The translations under genes were made by a program, and so were the position numbers. Shown here one piece after another: positions 6,384-12,912 of a stretch of 14,764 nucleotides of DNA (position 1 is its first letter; each line of letters starts with the position of its first letter). Source of the DNA: DATJZH01 sp035499215 (GTDB lineage Bacteria > Actinomycetota > Actinomycetes > Streptosporangiales > Streptosporangiaceae); NCBI GenBank assembly GCA_035499215.1, contig DATJZH010000130.1:1-14764 (forward strand), read 5' to 3'. The notes beneath the pieces were generated by a model. That model did not search any database, was not told where the DNA came from, and saw only the letters and a list, made by a program, of their open reading frames with translations.

Positions 6384-8018
6384 GTGGCAGAAATGGCAGC
6401 AGCCGCGAACCCGTGGTGGCACGGCGCCATCCTGTACCAGCTTTATGTCCGGTCCTGGCGGGACGCCGACGGCGACGGGTACGGAGATCTGCGCGGCGTC
6501 ATCGAGCGGCTTGACCACCTGTCCTGGCTGGGAGTCGACGGCATCTGGCTATCGCCCACCATGCCATCGCCCGACGAGGACTGGGGCTACGACGTCAGCG
6601 ACTACACCGGCGTCCATCCCGAGCTCGGCACGCTCGAGGACCTGGACGATCTGATTGCCGGGGCAGCGAAGCGCAACCTGCGGGTGCTGCTTGACCTGGT
6701 GCCGAATCACACCAGCTCGGCGCATCCCTGGTTTATCGACGCGGCGTCGGGCCGGGACTCCGCGCACCGCGACTATTACGTGTGGGCCGATCCGGCGCCC
6801 GGCGGCGGCCCGCCGAACAACTGGCTGGACGCGACCGGACGTCCTGCCTGGCAGTGGGATGCCGGCACCGGGCAGTATTACCTGCACAACTTCCTGGACA
6901 GCCAGCCGGACCTGAACTGGTGGCAGCCGGCGGTGCACGAGGAGTTCCGGCAGGTCCTGGCGTTCTGGTTCGGCCGCGGCGTGGCCGGGTTCCGGATTGA
7001 CGTCGCGAATGGCCTGTACAAGGACTCCCGGCTGCGGGACAACCCGCCGCTGGCGCGGGAGAGCCCGCTGGCCGGCGGTTCTGGCTTGCGGCCTGTCTAC
7101 AACGCCAACCGGCCGCAGACGCACGCCGTTTTCCGTGACTGGCGCAAGATCGCCGAGCGCTACGCGCCGCCGCGGCTGCTGCTCGGCGAGACGTGGGTCG
7201 CCGAGTTCGCCAGGCTGGCCGAGTTCTACGGGGCCAACGACGAGCTGCAGCTGGCGTTCAACTTCCCGTTCGTCTTCGCCGAGTTCACGGCGGCCTACCT
7301 GCCGGACGTGGTCGCGCAGACGCTGGCGAGCCTGCCGGCCGGCGCCTGCCCGGTGTGGATGGCGTCGAATCACGACGTGGGCCGGTTCCCGACCCGGTGG
7401 GGCGGCGGCGACGAGCGCAAGACCAGGCTCGGGCTGCTCATCCTGGCCACGCTGCCCGGCACCACTGTGCTGTACTACGGCGACGAGATCGGCATGACCG
7501 ACGTCGACGTGCCTGCTGAGATGCAGCGGGACCTGATGACACGGGGAATCCACCGGCCGGAGGGCAACCGTGACCGGGCCAGGACGCCGATGCAGTGGGA
7601 TGGCTCGGCGTCGGCGGGCTTCACCGCCGACGGCGCGGTGCCCTGGCTTCCGCATGGTGACAGCGCCGCCTGCAACGTCGCTGACCAGAGCCGGGATAAG
7701 GGCTCGGTGCTCTGGCTGTGCCGCAGCCTGATAGCGCTGCGCCGCGCTGAGTTCGGCGGCCGGGTACCCGGCTACGAGCTGCTGCCCGCGCCGTCACGGC
7801 AGTGGGCCTACCGGGTCGGTGGCCTGACCGTGCTGGCCAACTTCTCCGACCGGCCGGCCGCGGTCAGCGGGCCCGCGGGCGAGGTGCTGCTCGCCACCTC
7901 CGCGGCCGATCCCATCTCAGCGGCGGATCCGCCCGCGGCAGGCGGCGCCGTGCCCAGCGCTGCTGCCGTCGTGCTCGGGCCCTGGTCGGGCATCGTCGCC
8001 CGGCATTCCGGCCAGTAG
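6384..8018 (+). CDS. GH13 alpha-glucosidase, oligo-1,6-glucosidase subfamily
   Basis: This is a cytosolic (no signal peptide) glycoside hydrolase of 544 residues that should release glucose from short alpha-glucosides. The (beta/alpha)8 barrel starts at about 12 (WWHGAILYQLYVRSW). Conserved regions are DLVPNH (104-109), QPDLN (174-178, hallmark of the oligo-1,6-glucosidase subfamily), GFRIDV with nucleophile Asp206, LLGETW with acid/base Glu269, and SNHD with Asp331. The RTPMQWD segment (400-406) and a C-terminal beta domain complete the family pattern. Val207 after the nucleophile is the residue found in alpha-1,6-acting members, but actinobacterial maltases also carry it, so specificity is open. 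GTG 6384 is preferred over ATG 6393 because AAAGGAG (6373-6379) is 4 nt upstream. Next to the importer, it probably acts on the imported sugar or a derivative. The Pro/Ala/Gly-rich stretch at 505-525 is a variable loop. Confidence 0.9.
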   Translation: MAEMAAAANPWWHGAILYQLYVRSWRDADGDGYGDLRGVIERLDHLSWLGVDGIWLSPTMPSPDEDWGYDVSDYTGVHPELGTLEDLDDLIAGAAKRNLRVLLDLVPNHTSSAHPWFIDAASGRDSAHRDYYVWADPAPGGGPPNNWLDATGRPAWQWDAGTGQYYLHNFLDSQPDLNWWQPAVHEEFRQVLAFWFGRGVAGFRIDVANGLYKDSRLRDNPPLARESPLAGGSGLRPVYNANRPQTHAVFRDWRKIAERYAPPRLLLGETWVAEFARLAEFYGANDELQLAFNFPFVFAEFTAAYLPDVVAQTLASLPAGACPVWMASNHDVGRFPTRWGGGDERKTRLGLLILATLPGTTVLYYGDEIGMTDVDVPAEMQRDLMTRGIHRPEGNRDRARTPMQWDGSASAGFTADGAVPWLPHGDSAACNVADQSRDKGSVLWLCRSLIALRRAEFGGRVPGYELLPAPSRQWAYRVGGLTVLANFSDRPAAVSGPAGEVLLATSAADPISAADPPAAGGAVPSAAAVVLGPWSGIVARHSGQ

Positions 8019-8027
8019 GCCGCATCA

Positions 8028-8094
8028 GCTGCCGGGCTCGGCTGCCGGGCTCGGCTGCCGGCGCCAGCTGCCGGCCATCAGCTGCCGGCGTCCA
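8028..8094. repeat. Five tandem 13-14 bp repeats with GCTGCCGG core
   Basis: Units start at 8028, 8041, 8054, 8067 and 8081, each opening with GCTGCCGG. The first two are identical (GCTGCCGGGCTCG); the third ends CGCCA, the fourth CCATCA and the fifth CGTCCA. The array begins 10 bp after the glucosidase stop. The last two units run into the 3' end of the convergent phosphatase gene: its stop codon (8078-8080 on the plus strand) is part of unit 4, and unit 5 encodes its last residues. It is a slippage-prone minisatellite at a convergent gene junction. No terminator with a T-run is seen here. Confidence 0.85.
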
Positions 8095-8857
8095 GCAGCC
8101 TGGCCCGCATCAGGCCGGCCTCATCGGCGCCGAAGCCGTGCCCGCGCAGCCACGCCAGCGTGCCCCCATAACGCGAGTCCACCTGCTCAAGGAACGCGGC
8201 CATGATCTCGGCGCGCGGGTAGTGATCGGAGTCAGGCCTGCTGTTGACATCGGCCGCGTATGTCAGTGAGGAGCGCAGCCGGCCAAGGACCGCGCTGATG
8301 CGCTCGCCGGTTGCCGCGTAGTCGGCGACGATGGCATCACGCCGGACGCCGGCGATGCTGAGCGCGAGCGCGATTACCACACCAGTCCTGTCCTTGCCCG
8401 CGGCGCAATGCACCAGCGCAGCGCCGCCCGAACGGGCCACGCTGCGCAGCGCGCCGGTGACATTGGCCGGCCGGTTCTCGAGGTAGCCCAGGTAGTGGCC
8501 GCACATGAGATCGCCGGGGTAGCGAAACCTGGCGCCGTCGCGGCGGACCGCCAGCGCGTCGGCGCCGGCATCGGTCGCCGTGCCGCTTTCCGCGAGGACC
8601 GGGTGGTGAGCGTGCCGCACTGACTCGACCCGGCTCAGCGGGCCCGGTCCCGCCGCGGCCACCTCCGCGGGGCTGCGCAGGTCGACCACCGTGGTCACGC
8701 CCAGGCCGGCGACCAGCAGGTGCACGTCGGCCGCCGACAGGCCCTGCAGGTTGTCCCCGCGCAGCAGCCGGCCCGGCGCGACGCGCCGCCCGCCTTCGGC
8801 GGGCAGGCCGGCCAGGTCACGGACGTTGACGGCGCCATCGAGGTCGATCCACTCCAC
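8078..8857 (-). CDS. MptpB-like tyrosine/dual-specificity phosphatase
   Basis: The 259-residue product carries the phosphatase P-loop HCAAGKDRTG (150-159) with nucleophile Cys151 and Arg157. This HCxxGKDRTG form is that of the Mycobacterium tuberculosis MptpB family (Tyr phosphatase family 3), members of which dephosphorylate phosphotyrosine, phosphoserine/threonine and phosphoinositides. The N-terminus shows the family pattern: a VNVRDLAGLP segment (10-19), RLLRGDNL (30-37) and VTTVVDLRSPAE (54-65), where Asp59 and Arg61 are usual. Start GTG 8857 is chosen because the recognisable domain begins at once and AGAGGA lies 7 nt upstream. The frame stays open back to 9223, but that stretch is antisense to hisD and lacks family sequence. 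It diverges from hisD (116 bp between starts). No signal peptide is seen, so it acts in the cytosol unless exported otherwise. Its target is unknown. Confidence 0.88.
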   Translation of the reverse strand: MEWIDLDGAVNVRDLAGLPAEGGRRVAPGRLLRGDNLQGLSAADVHLLVAGLGVTTVVDLRSPAEVAAAGPGPLSRVESVRHAHHPVLAESGTATDAGADALAVRRDGARFRYPGDLMCGHYLGYLENRPANVTGALRSVARSGGAALVHCAAGKDRTGVVIALALSIAGVRRDAIVADYAATGERISAVLGRLRSSLTYAADVNSRPDSDHYPRAEIMAAFLEQVDSRYGGTLAWLRGHGFGADEAGLMRARLLDAGS

Positions 8858-8961
8858 CCGGTCATCCTCTCCGGCCCGGCGGGCGGCGCTGACGGCGACC
8901 CGCGCTTTCCGGCCTGGCCCGGCAGCCTTTCGCCGCGGCAGGCGACGCCCATCCCGCCCGT

Positions 8962-8967
8962 TACGCT
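8962..8967 (+). promoter_or_regulatory. -10 element of a leaderless hisD promoter
   Basis: TACGCT fits the actinobacterial TANNNT -10 consensus and ends 6 nt before the hisD ATG at 8974, which would put the transcription start at or next to the A of the ATG. There is no Shine-Dalgarno before the ATG. The surrounding sequence (CGTTACGCTTGGCGG) is nearly repeated before hisC. No -35 is evident. Confidence 0.6.
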
Positions 8968-8973
8968 TGGCGG

Positions 8974-10311
8974 ATGCCTTCTCGTCTCGGTCGGATGGAT
9001 CGGATAGATCGGATAGACCTGCGCGGAGCCAGCGCCGCCAGCCTGGACCGGCGACGGCTTGCCGGCCTGCTGCCCCGCGCCCAGCTGGATGTCGAGGCCG
9101 CGCTGGCCGCGGTCCGGCCGGTCTGCGCGGACGTGCGACTGCGCGGCGCCGACGGGGTCCGGGCGCAAACTCAGCTGTTCGACGGCGTGGACCTGGAGAC
9201 CACCAGGGTGCCCGCACAGGCACTGGCGGACGCCCTGGCAGCGCTCAGCCCGCAGGTCCGGGCAGCGCTGCAGGAGGCAGCACGCCGCGCCCGGCTCGTG
9301 CACGAGGCGCAGCTGCCGCGCGAGACGATGACGACGGTCTCGCCCGGCTCGCAGGTCACCGAGCGGTACGTGCCGGTCGGCAGGGCCGGAGTTTACGTGC
9401 CGGGCGGCCTCGTCGCCTACCCCTCGTCGGTGGTGATGAACGTCATCCCCGCACAGGTGGCGGGCGTCAGCCAGATCGCGGTGGCCTCGCCGCCGCAGTC
9501 CGACCGCGGCGGCCTGCCGCACCCGGCGGTGCTGGCGGCCTGCGCGCTGCTGGGGATCAGCGAGGTGCACGCGGCCGGGGGCGCGCAGGCCATCGCGATG
9601 CTCGGCTACGGCACGGCCGACTGCCCGCCGGTGGACGTGATCACCGGCCCCGGCAATGTCTACGTGGCCGCAGCCAAACGGCTGCTGCGCGGCATCGTCG
9701 CCGTCGACGCCGAAGCAGGCCCGACGGAGATCGCGATCATCGCTGATCATACGGCTGACGCCGGGTTCGTGGCCGCGGACCTGGTCGCCCAGGCCGAGCA
9801 TGATCCGCTGGCCGCCTGCCTGCTGATCACTACCGATGCCGATCTGGCTGACCACGTGGACGGCGAGCTGGCCAGGCTGGTCGCCTCCGCCAGGCACCGC
9901 GAGCGGGTCGAGGCGGCGCTGGCCGGCCAGTCCGCCTGCGTGCTGGTGGACGACCTCGATGCGGCGCTGGCCGTCAGCGACGCCTGGGCGCCCGAGCACC
10001 TGGAGATCCAGGCAGAACGCGGCGGCGAGATTGCCAGCCGGGTGCGCAACGCGGGCGCCGTCTTCGTCGGGCCTTATGCCCCCGTATCGCTGGGTGACTA
10101 CCTGGCAGGCTCGAATCACGTGCTGCCGACCGGCGGCACAGCGCGCAGCTCCGGCGGCCTGTCGGTGTTGTCCTTTCTGCGCGGGATCCACGTGGTGGAC
10201 TGCAGCGCCGAGGCACTGGCCGCCGCCGCGCCGCACATTGACGCGCTGGGCGGGGCCGAGGACCTGGCCGCGCACGTTCAGGCCGTCCGGGCCCGGGTCC
10301 CGGCCCGCTGA
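8974..10311 (+). CDS. hisD: Histidinol dehydrogenase
   Basis: HisD catalyses the last two steps of histidine synthesis, the NAD-dependent oxidation of L-histidinol to L-histidine through histidinal. The 445 residues show the family motifs: YVPGGLVAYPS (141-151), VITGPGNVYVAAAK (222-235), an AGPTE loop (248-252) and APEHLEI with catalytic Glu341 and His342. Predicted zinc ligands are Gln273 and His276 (in the QAEH segment), Asp375 (in GDYLAGSNH) and His421. Length matches the family. ATG 8974 is favoured because a TANNNT -10 sits just upstream; the alternative ATG 8995 lacks both an RBS and a -10 and would leave the typical RIDLRG start nearly intact. The extra N-terminus is encoded partly by a 9-bp repeat. 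It is the first gene of the his cluster. Confidence 0.95.
   Translation: MPSRLGRMDRIDRIDLRGASAASLDRRRLAGLLPRAQLDVEAALAAVRPVCADVRLRGADGVRAQTQLFDGVDLETTRVPAQALADALAALSPQVRAALQEAARRARLVHEAQLPRETMTTVSPGSQVTERYVPVGRAGVYVPGGLVAYPSSVVMNVIPAQVAGVSQIAVASPPQSDRGGLPHPAVLAACALLGISEVHAAGGAQAIAMLGYGTADCPPVDVITGPGNVYVAAAKRLLRGIVAVDAEAGPTEIAIIADHTADAGFVAADLVAQAEHDPLAACLLITTDADLADHVDGELARLVASARHRERVEAALAGQSACVLVDDLDAALAVSDAWAPEHLEIQAERGGEIASRVRNAGAVFVGPYAPVSLGDYLAGSNHVLPTGGTARSSGGLSVLSFLRGIHVVDCSAEALAAAAPHIDALGGAEDLAAHVQAVRARVPAR
8991..9017. repeat. Three tandem copies of a 9-bp unit at the hisD 5' end
   Basis: TCGGATGGA (8991-8999) is followed by two copies of TCGGATAGA (9000-9008 and 9009-9017). In the hisD frame this encodes Arg-Met-Asp, Arg-Ile-Asp, Arg-Ile-Asp directly before LRG. 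The unit is a multiple of three, so copy-number change would lengthen or shorten the N-terminus without a frameshift. Confidence 0.85.
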
Positions 10312-10318
10312 GTGAAGT

Positions 10319-10344
10319 CCGGGCACCGCGGCGCAGGTGCCCGG
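10319..10344 (+). terminator. Stem-loop after hisD (copy 1), possible terminator
   Basis: CCGGGCACC (10319-10327) pairs perfectly over 9 bp with GGTGCCCGG (10336-10344) around the 8-nt loop GCGGCGCA, starting 7 nt after the hisD stop. No T-run follows. High-GC actinobacteria often use such U-less hairpins at gene ends, so termination or 3'-end protection is plausible but not shown. Confidence 0.5.
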
Positions 10345-10372
10345 CGTCCGGTCCCGGCCCGGTGAGCCACCG

Positions 10373-10397
10373 CCGGGCACCGCGGCGCAGGTGCCCG
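10373..10397 (+). terminator. Stem-loop before hisC (copy 2), possible terminator
   Basis: This is the duplicated hairpin: CGGGCACC pairs with GGTGCCCG over 8 bp around the same loop GCGGCGCA; the ninth pair of copy 1 is lost to a base change. It ends 11 nt upstream of the hisC -10 element, so it would lie before, not within, a leaderless hisC mRNA. It can only act on read-through transcripts from hisD, or as DNA. Confidence 0.45.
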
Positions 10398-10408
10398 TCG
10401 GCCGGCGT

Positions 10409-10414
10409 TAGGCT
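10409..10414 (+). promoter_or_regulatory. -10 element of a leaderless hisC promoter
   Basis: TAGGCT matches TANNNT and lies 7 nt before the hisC GTG at 10422. No Shine-Dalgarno is present. The context CGTTAGGCTTGGGCGG is almost the same as that before hisD, which supports both elements. Confidence 0.65.
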
Positions 10415-10421
10415 TGGGCGG

Positions 10422-11537
10422 GTGACAGCCGGCCAGACACTGCCGCTGCGGGCCGACCTGGCCGGGAAAGAGCCGTACGGGGCGCCGCAGTTCGACGTCG
10501 CCGTCCGGCTGAACACCAACGAGAACCCCTTCCCGCCTTCGGGCCGGCTCATCCGCGCGATCGCGGCCGCCGCCGCGGCCACCGCGGCCGGGCTCAACCG
10601 TTATCCGGACCGGGACGCGGTGGACCTGCGGGCCGACCTGGCGGCCTATCTTGGCCACGGCCTCAGCTACCAGCACACCTGGGCGGCGAACGGGTCCAAC
10701 GAGGTCATCCAGCAGCTGCTGCAGGCCTTCGGCGGACCGGGCCGCAGCGCGCTCGGTTTCGAGCCCTCGTACTCGATGCATCCGATCATCGCGCGAAGCA
10801 CAGCCACCCGGTGGCTGCCGGTCCGCCGCGAGGATGACTTCAGCCTGGACGCCGTGAAGGCTGCCGCCGCCGTCCGTGACCGGCGGCCGGATCTGGTGTT
10901 CCTGACCTCCCCGAACAACCCGACCGGCACCGCGATGCCGCTGGCCGTGCTGGAGGCGGTGTGCGCGCACGCGCCAGGCATGGTGGTCGTCGACGAGGCA
11001 TACGCGGAGTTCGCCCGTGACCGGTCGGTCACCGCTCTCGCCCTGCTGCCGCGGTACCCGCGGCTGGTCGTGCTCCGGACCATGTCCAAGGCCTTCGCGC
11101 TGGCCGGAGCGAGGGTGGGCTATCTCGCCGCCGATCCGGCCGTCGTCTCGGCGCTGCAGGTGGTCCGGCTGCCGTATCACTTGTCCGCGATGACCCAGGC
11201 AGTGGCCAGGGTTGCCCTCCGGCACACCGACGAGCTGCTCGCGGCCGTGGCAGACCTCCGGGCCGAACGGGACAAGCTCGTGGACTGGCTGCGGCAGCGT
11301 GATCTGGCCGTGGCTGACTCCGATGCGAACTTCGTGATGTTCGGCAGGTTCGCCGACCGGCGGGCGGTCTGGCGCGGGCTGCTGGACCGAGGGGTGCTGA
11401 TCAGGGAGGTAGGCCCGCCAGAGTGGCTGCGCGTTACGATCGGCACGCCGCAGGAGATGGCCGCGTTCCGGGCTGCGCTGATCGCGGTGCTGGCGGAGCA
11501 GCGGGCCAGCCCGCCGGCCGTCGGCGGAACCCGGTGA
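10422..11537 (+). CDS. hisC: Histidinol-phosphate aminotransferase
   Basis: HisC is a PLP enzyme that transfers the amino group of glutamate to imidazole acetol phosphate, giving histidinol phosphate. The 371 residues start with the typical LPLRADLAGKEPYGAPQ (7-23) and VRLNTNENP (28-36). They continue with PNNPTG (164-169), DEAYAEF (191-197) and the PLP-binding TMSKAFALAGARVGY segment with Lys223 as the Schiff-base residue. GTG 10422 is chosen because a leaderless -10 lies just upstream and the family N-terminus begins within a few residues. The frame extends upstream to a GTG at 10362, but that lies inside the tandem duplication and adds no family sequence. The gap to hisB is 84 bp. Length is normal. 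Confidence 0.95.
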   Translation: MTAGQTLPLRADLAGKEPYGAPQFDVAVRLNTNENPFPPSGRLIRAIAAAAAATAAGLNRYPDRDAVDLRADLAAYLGHGLSYQHTWAANGSNEVIQQLLQAFGGPGRSALGFEPSYSMHPIIARSTATRWLPVRREDDFSLDAVKAAAAVRDRRPDLVFLTSPNNPTGTAMPLAVLEAVCAHAPGMVVVDEAYAEFARDRSVTALALLPRYPRLVVLRTMSKAFALAGARVGYLAADPAVVSALQVVRLPYHLSAMTQAVARVALRHTDELLAAVADLRAERDKLVDWLRQRDLAVADSDANFVMFGRFADRRAVWRGLLDRGVLIREVGPPEWLRVTIGTPQEMAAFRAALIAVLAEQRASPPAVGGTR

Positions 11538-11621
11538 AAGTGCCGTTCCCCGGTGCCCAGCCCGCTGGCCGGCACGTCCATCGGGCGGGGCGGGGGCAGT
11601 TGCGAGAGGGCTGGGAGCCTC

Positions 11622-12224
11622 GTGAGTAGTCAGACAGGCCGGACCGGCCAGGTGGAGCGGGCCACCAGGGAGACTCAGGTCATGATCGAGCTGGACCTCG
11701 ATGGGTCGGGGAAGACCGAGGCGGACACCGGCGTTCCGTTCTTCGATCACATGCTCGCCCAGCTCGGCAAGCACGGCTGCCTCGACCTGACCGTGCGGAC
11801 CCGCGGCGATACCGAGATCGACGCGCATCACACCGTAGAAGACACAGCGCTCGCGCTCGGCCAGGCGCTGCGCGAGGCGCTGGGCGACAAGGCCGGCATC
11901 TGCCGGTTCGGCGACGCGCTGGTTCCGCTGGATGAGACGCTGGCCCAGGCCGCCGTCGACCTGTCCGGCCGGCCGTATGCGGTGCACTCTGAGCCGGCCG
12001 CCATGGCGCCGCTGATCGGCACCTATGACACCACGCTGACCCGGCACTTCTTCGAGTCGCTCGCGATGTCGGCGGGCATCTGCGTGCACCTGAACGTGCT
12101 GGCCGGGCGTAATCCGCATCACATCGTCGAGGCCCAGTTCAAGGCCTTCGCGCGGGCGCTGCGGGCGGCGGCGGCACCGGACCCGCGCGGCGGCGGCGTC
12201 CCCAGCACCAAGGGCGTGCTGTGA
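11622..12224 (+). CDS. hisB: Imidazoleglycerol-phosphate dehydratase
   Basis: HisB removes water from imidazole glycerol phosphate to give imidazole acetol phosphate. This is the monofunctional form (200 residues, no histidinol-phosphatase domain), as usual in actinobacteria. Metal-binding motifs are FFDHML (40-45), DAHHTVED (67-74), RHFFESLA (141-148) and GRNPHHIVEAQFKAFARALR (162-181); the C-terminus ends PSTKGVL as in the family. GTG 11622 is chosen: GGGAG (11613-11617) is 4 nt upstream and the usual RxERxTxET start follows (VERATRET, 11-18). The frame is open further upstream without family sequence. hisC lies 84 bp upstream and hisH 46 bp downstream. Confidence 0.95.
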   Translation: MSSQTGRTGQVERATRETQVMIELDLDGSGKTEADTGVPFFDHMLAQLGKHGCLDLTVRTRGDTEIDAHHTVEDTALALGQALREALGDKAGICRFGDALVPLDETLAQAAVDLSGRPYAVHSEPAAMAPLIGTYDTTLTRHFFESLAMSAGICVHLNVLAGRNPHHIVEAQFKAFARALRAAAAPDPRGGGVPSTKGVL

Positions 12225-12236
12225 CCGGGCCCGATC

Positions 12237-12254
12237 CGCGGAGAGCCCTCCGTG
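12237..12254 (+). promoter_or_regulatory. Stem-loop between hisB and hisH
   Basis: CGCGGAG (12237-12243) can pair with CTCCGTG (12248-12254) over 7 bp with one G-T wobble around the 4-nt loop AGCC. It lies 12 nt after the hisB stop and 16 nt before the hisH start. The stem encloses the GGAG at 12240-12243, but that is too far from the hisH start to be its RBS. It may tune hisB versus hisH expression, or be chance. Confidence 0.35.
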
Positions 12255-12270
12255 ATCATGGAATGAGACC

Positions 12271-12912
12271 GTGATGACCCGGCCGCGGGTAGTCGTGCTC
12301 GACTACGGGTCCGGCAATCTGCGCTCGGCGCAGCGGGCGCTGCAGCGGGTCGGCGCGGACGCCGTGGTGACGTCGGACGGGCGCACGGCGCTGGCGGCTG
12401 ACGGGCTGGTGGTACCGGGTGTCGGGGCTTTCGCGGCGTGCATGGCCGGGCTCGCCTCGGCGCACGGTGCGATGATCATCGGGCGGCGGCTCGCCGGATC
12501 CCGGCCAGTGCTGGGCATCTGCGTCGGCATGCAGGTGATGTTCGCCGAGGGCGTTGAGCACGGCCAGCGCACCGCCGGGTGCGCCCAGTGGCCAGGGGTC
12601 GTGGACCGGCTCACGGCCCCGGTGCTGCCGCACATGGGCTGGAACACCGTCCGCCCTCCGGCCGGATCCCGGCTGCTGGCCGGGATCGGCGCCGAGACGC
12701 GGTTCTACTTCGTGCACTCGTACGCGGCGCGGTCGCTGCCGCTGGCGGCCACCGACCGGATGGCGCAGCCGCTGGTCACCTGGGCGACGCACGGCGAGCC
12801 GTTCATCGCAGCGGTGGAGAACGGCCCGTTGTCCGCTACTCAGTTCCACCCGGAAAAATCCGGTGACGCGGGGGCCGTGGTCCTGTCGAACTGGCTGGAG
12901 CTGCTGCGATGA
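12271..12912 (+). CDS. hisH: Imidazole glycerol phosphate synthase, glutamine amidotransferase subunit
   Basis: HisH hydrolyses glutamine and passes ammonia through a channel to HisF. Of 213 residues, the N-terminus VVVLDYGSGNLRS (7-19) is the family signature. The class I amidotransferase triad is Cys84 in GICVGMQ, with His193 and Glu195 in FHPEKS. The oxyanion strand PGVGAF (49-54) and the GWN segment are also present. The start is GTG 12271 or the adjacent ATG 12274; no strong RBS precedes either. The 3' end overlaps priA by 4 nt (ATGA at 12909-12912), so the two are translationally coupled. Length is in the normal range. Confidence 0.95.
   Translation: MMTRPRVVVLDYGSGNLRSAQRALQRVGADAVVTSDGRTALAADGLVVPGVGAFAACMAGLASAHGAMIIGRRLAGSRPVLGICVGMQVMFAEGVEHGQRTAGCAQWPGVVDRLTAPVLPHMGWNTVRPPAGSRLLAGIGAETRFYFVHSYAARSLPLAATDRMAQPLVTWATHGEPFIAAVENGPLSATQFHPEKSGDAGAVVLSNWLELLR

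Larger units (their letters stand above)
10296..10403. repeat. 54-bp imperfect tandem duplication between hisD and hisC
   Basis: Unit 1 (10296-10349) and unit 2 (10350-10403) start with the same GGTCCCGGCCCG and share a 25-base identical core (10319-10343 against 10373-10397). I count eight mismatches in 54 positions, clustered outside the core. Unit 1 includes the hisD stop codon (10309-10311), so the last codons of hisD are within the duplication. Each unit carries one stem-loop. Confidence 0.9.

Noticed and set aside
8858..9223. Upstream extension of the phosphatase frame
   Set aside because: The extra ~120 residues are basic low complexity and antisense to hisD. The family N-terminus begins right after GTG 8857, which has an RBS-like AGAGGA.
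10362..10421. Alternative hisC start at GTG 10362
   Set aside because: It lies inside the tandem duplication and adds 20 Arg/Pro-rich residues absent from the family. The leaderless -10 supports GTG 10422.
11553..11575. Possible hairpin between hisC and hisB (GTGCCCAG against CTGG-CCG-GCAC)
   Set aside because: It needs a 3-nt bulge and sits in very GC-rich sequence, so it is not distinguishable from chance pairing.
10278..12122. Long minus-strand open frame (about 614 codons) opposite hisC and hisB
   Set aside because: It is a shadow of two enzymes with full catalytic motifs; the translation has no recognisable domain.
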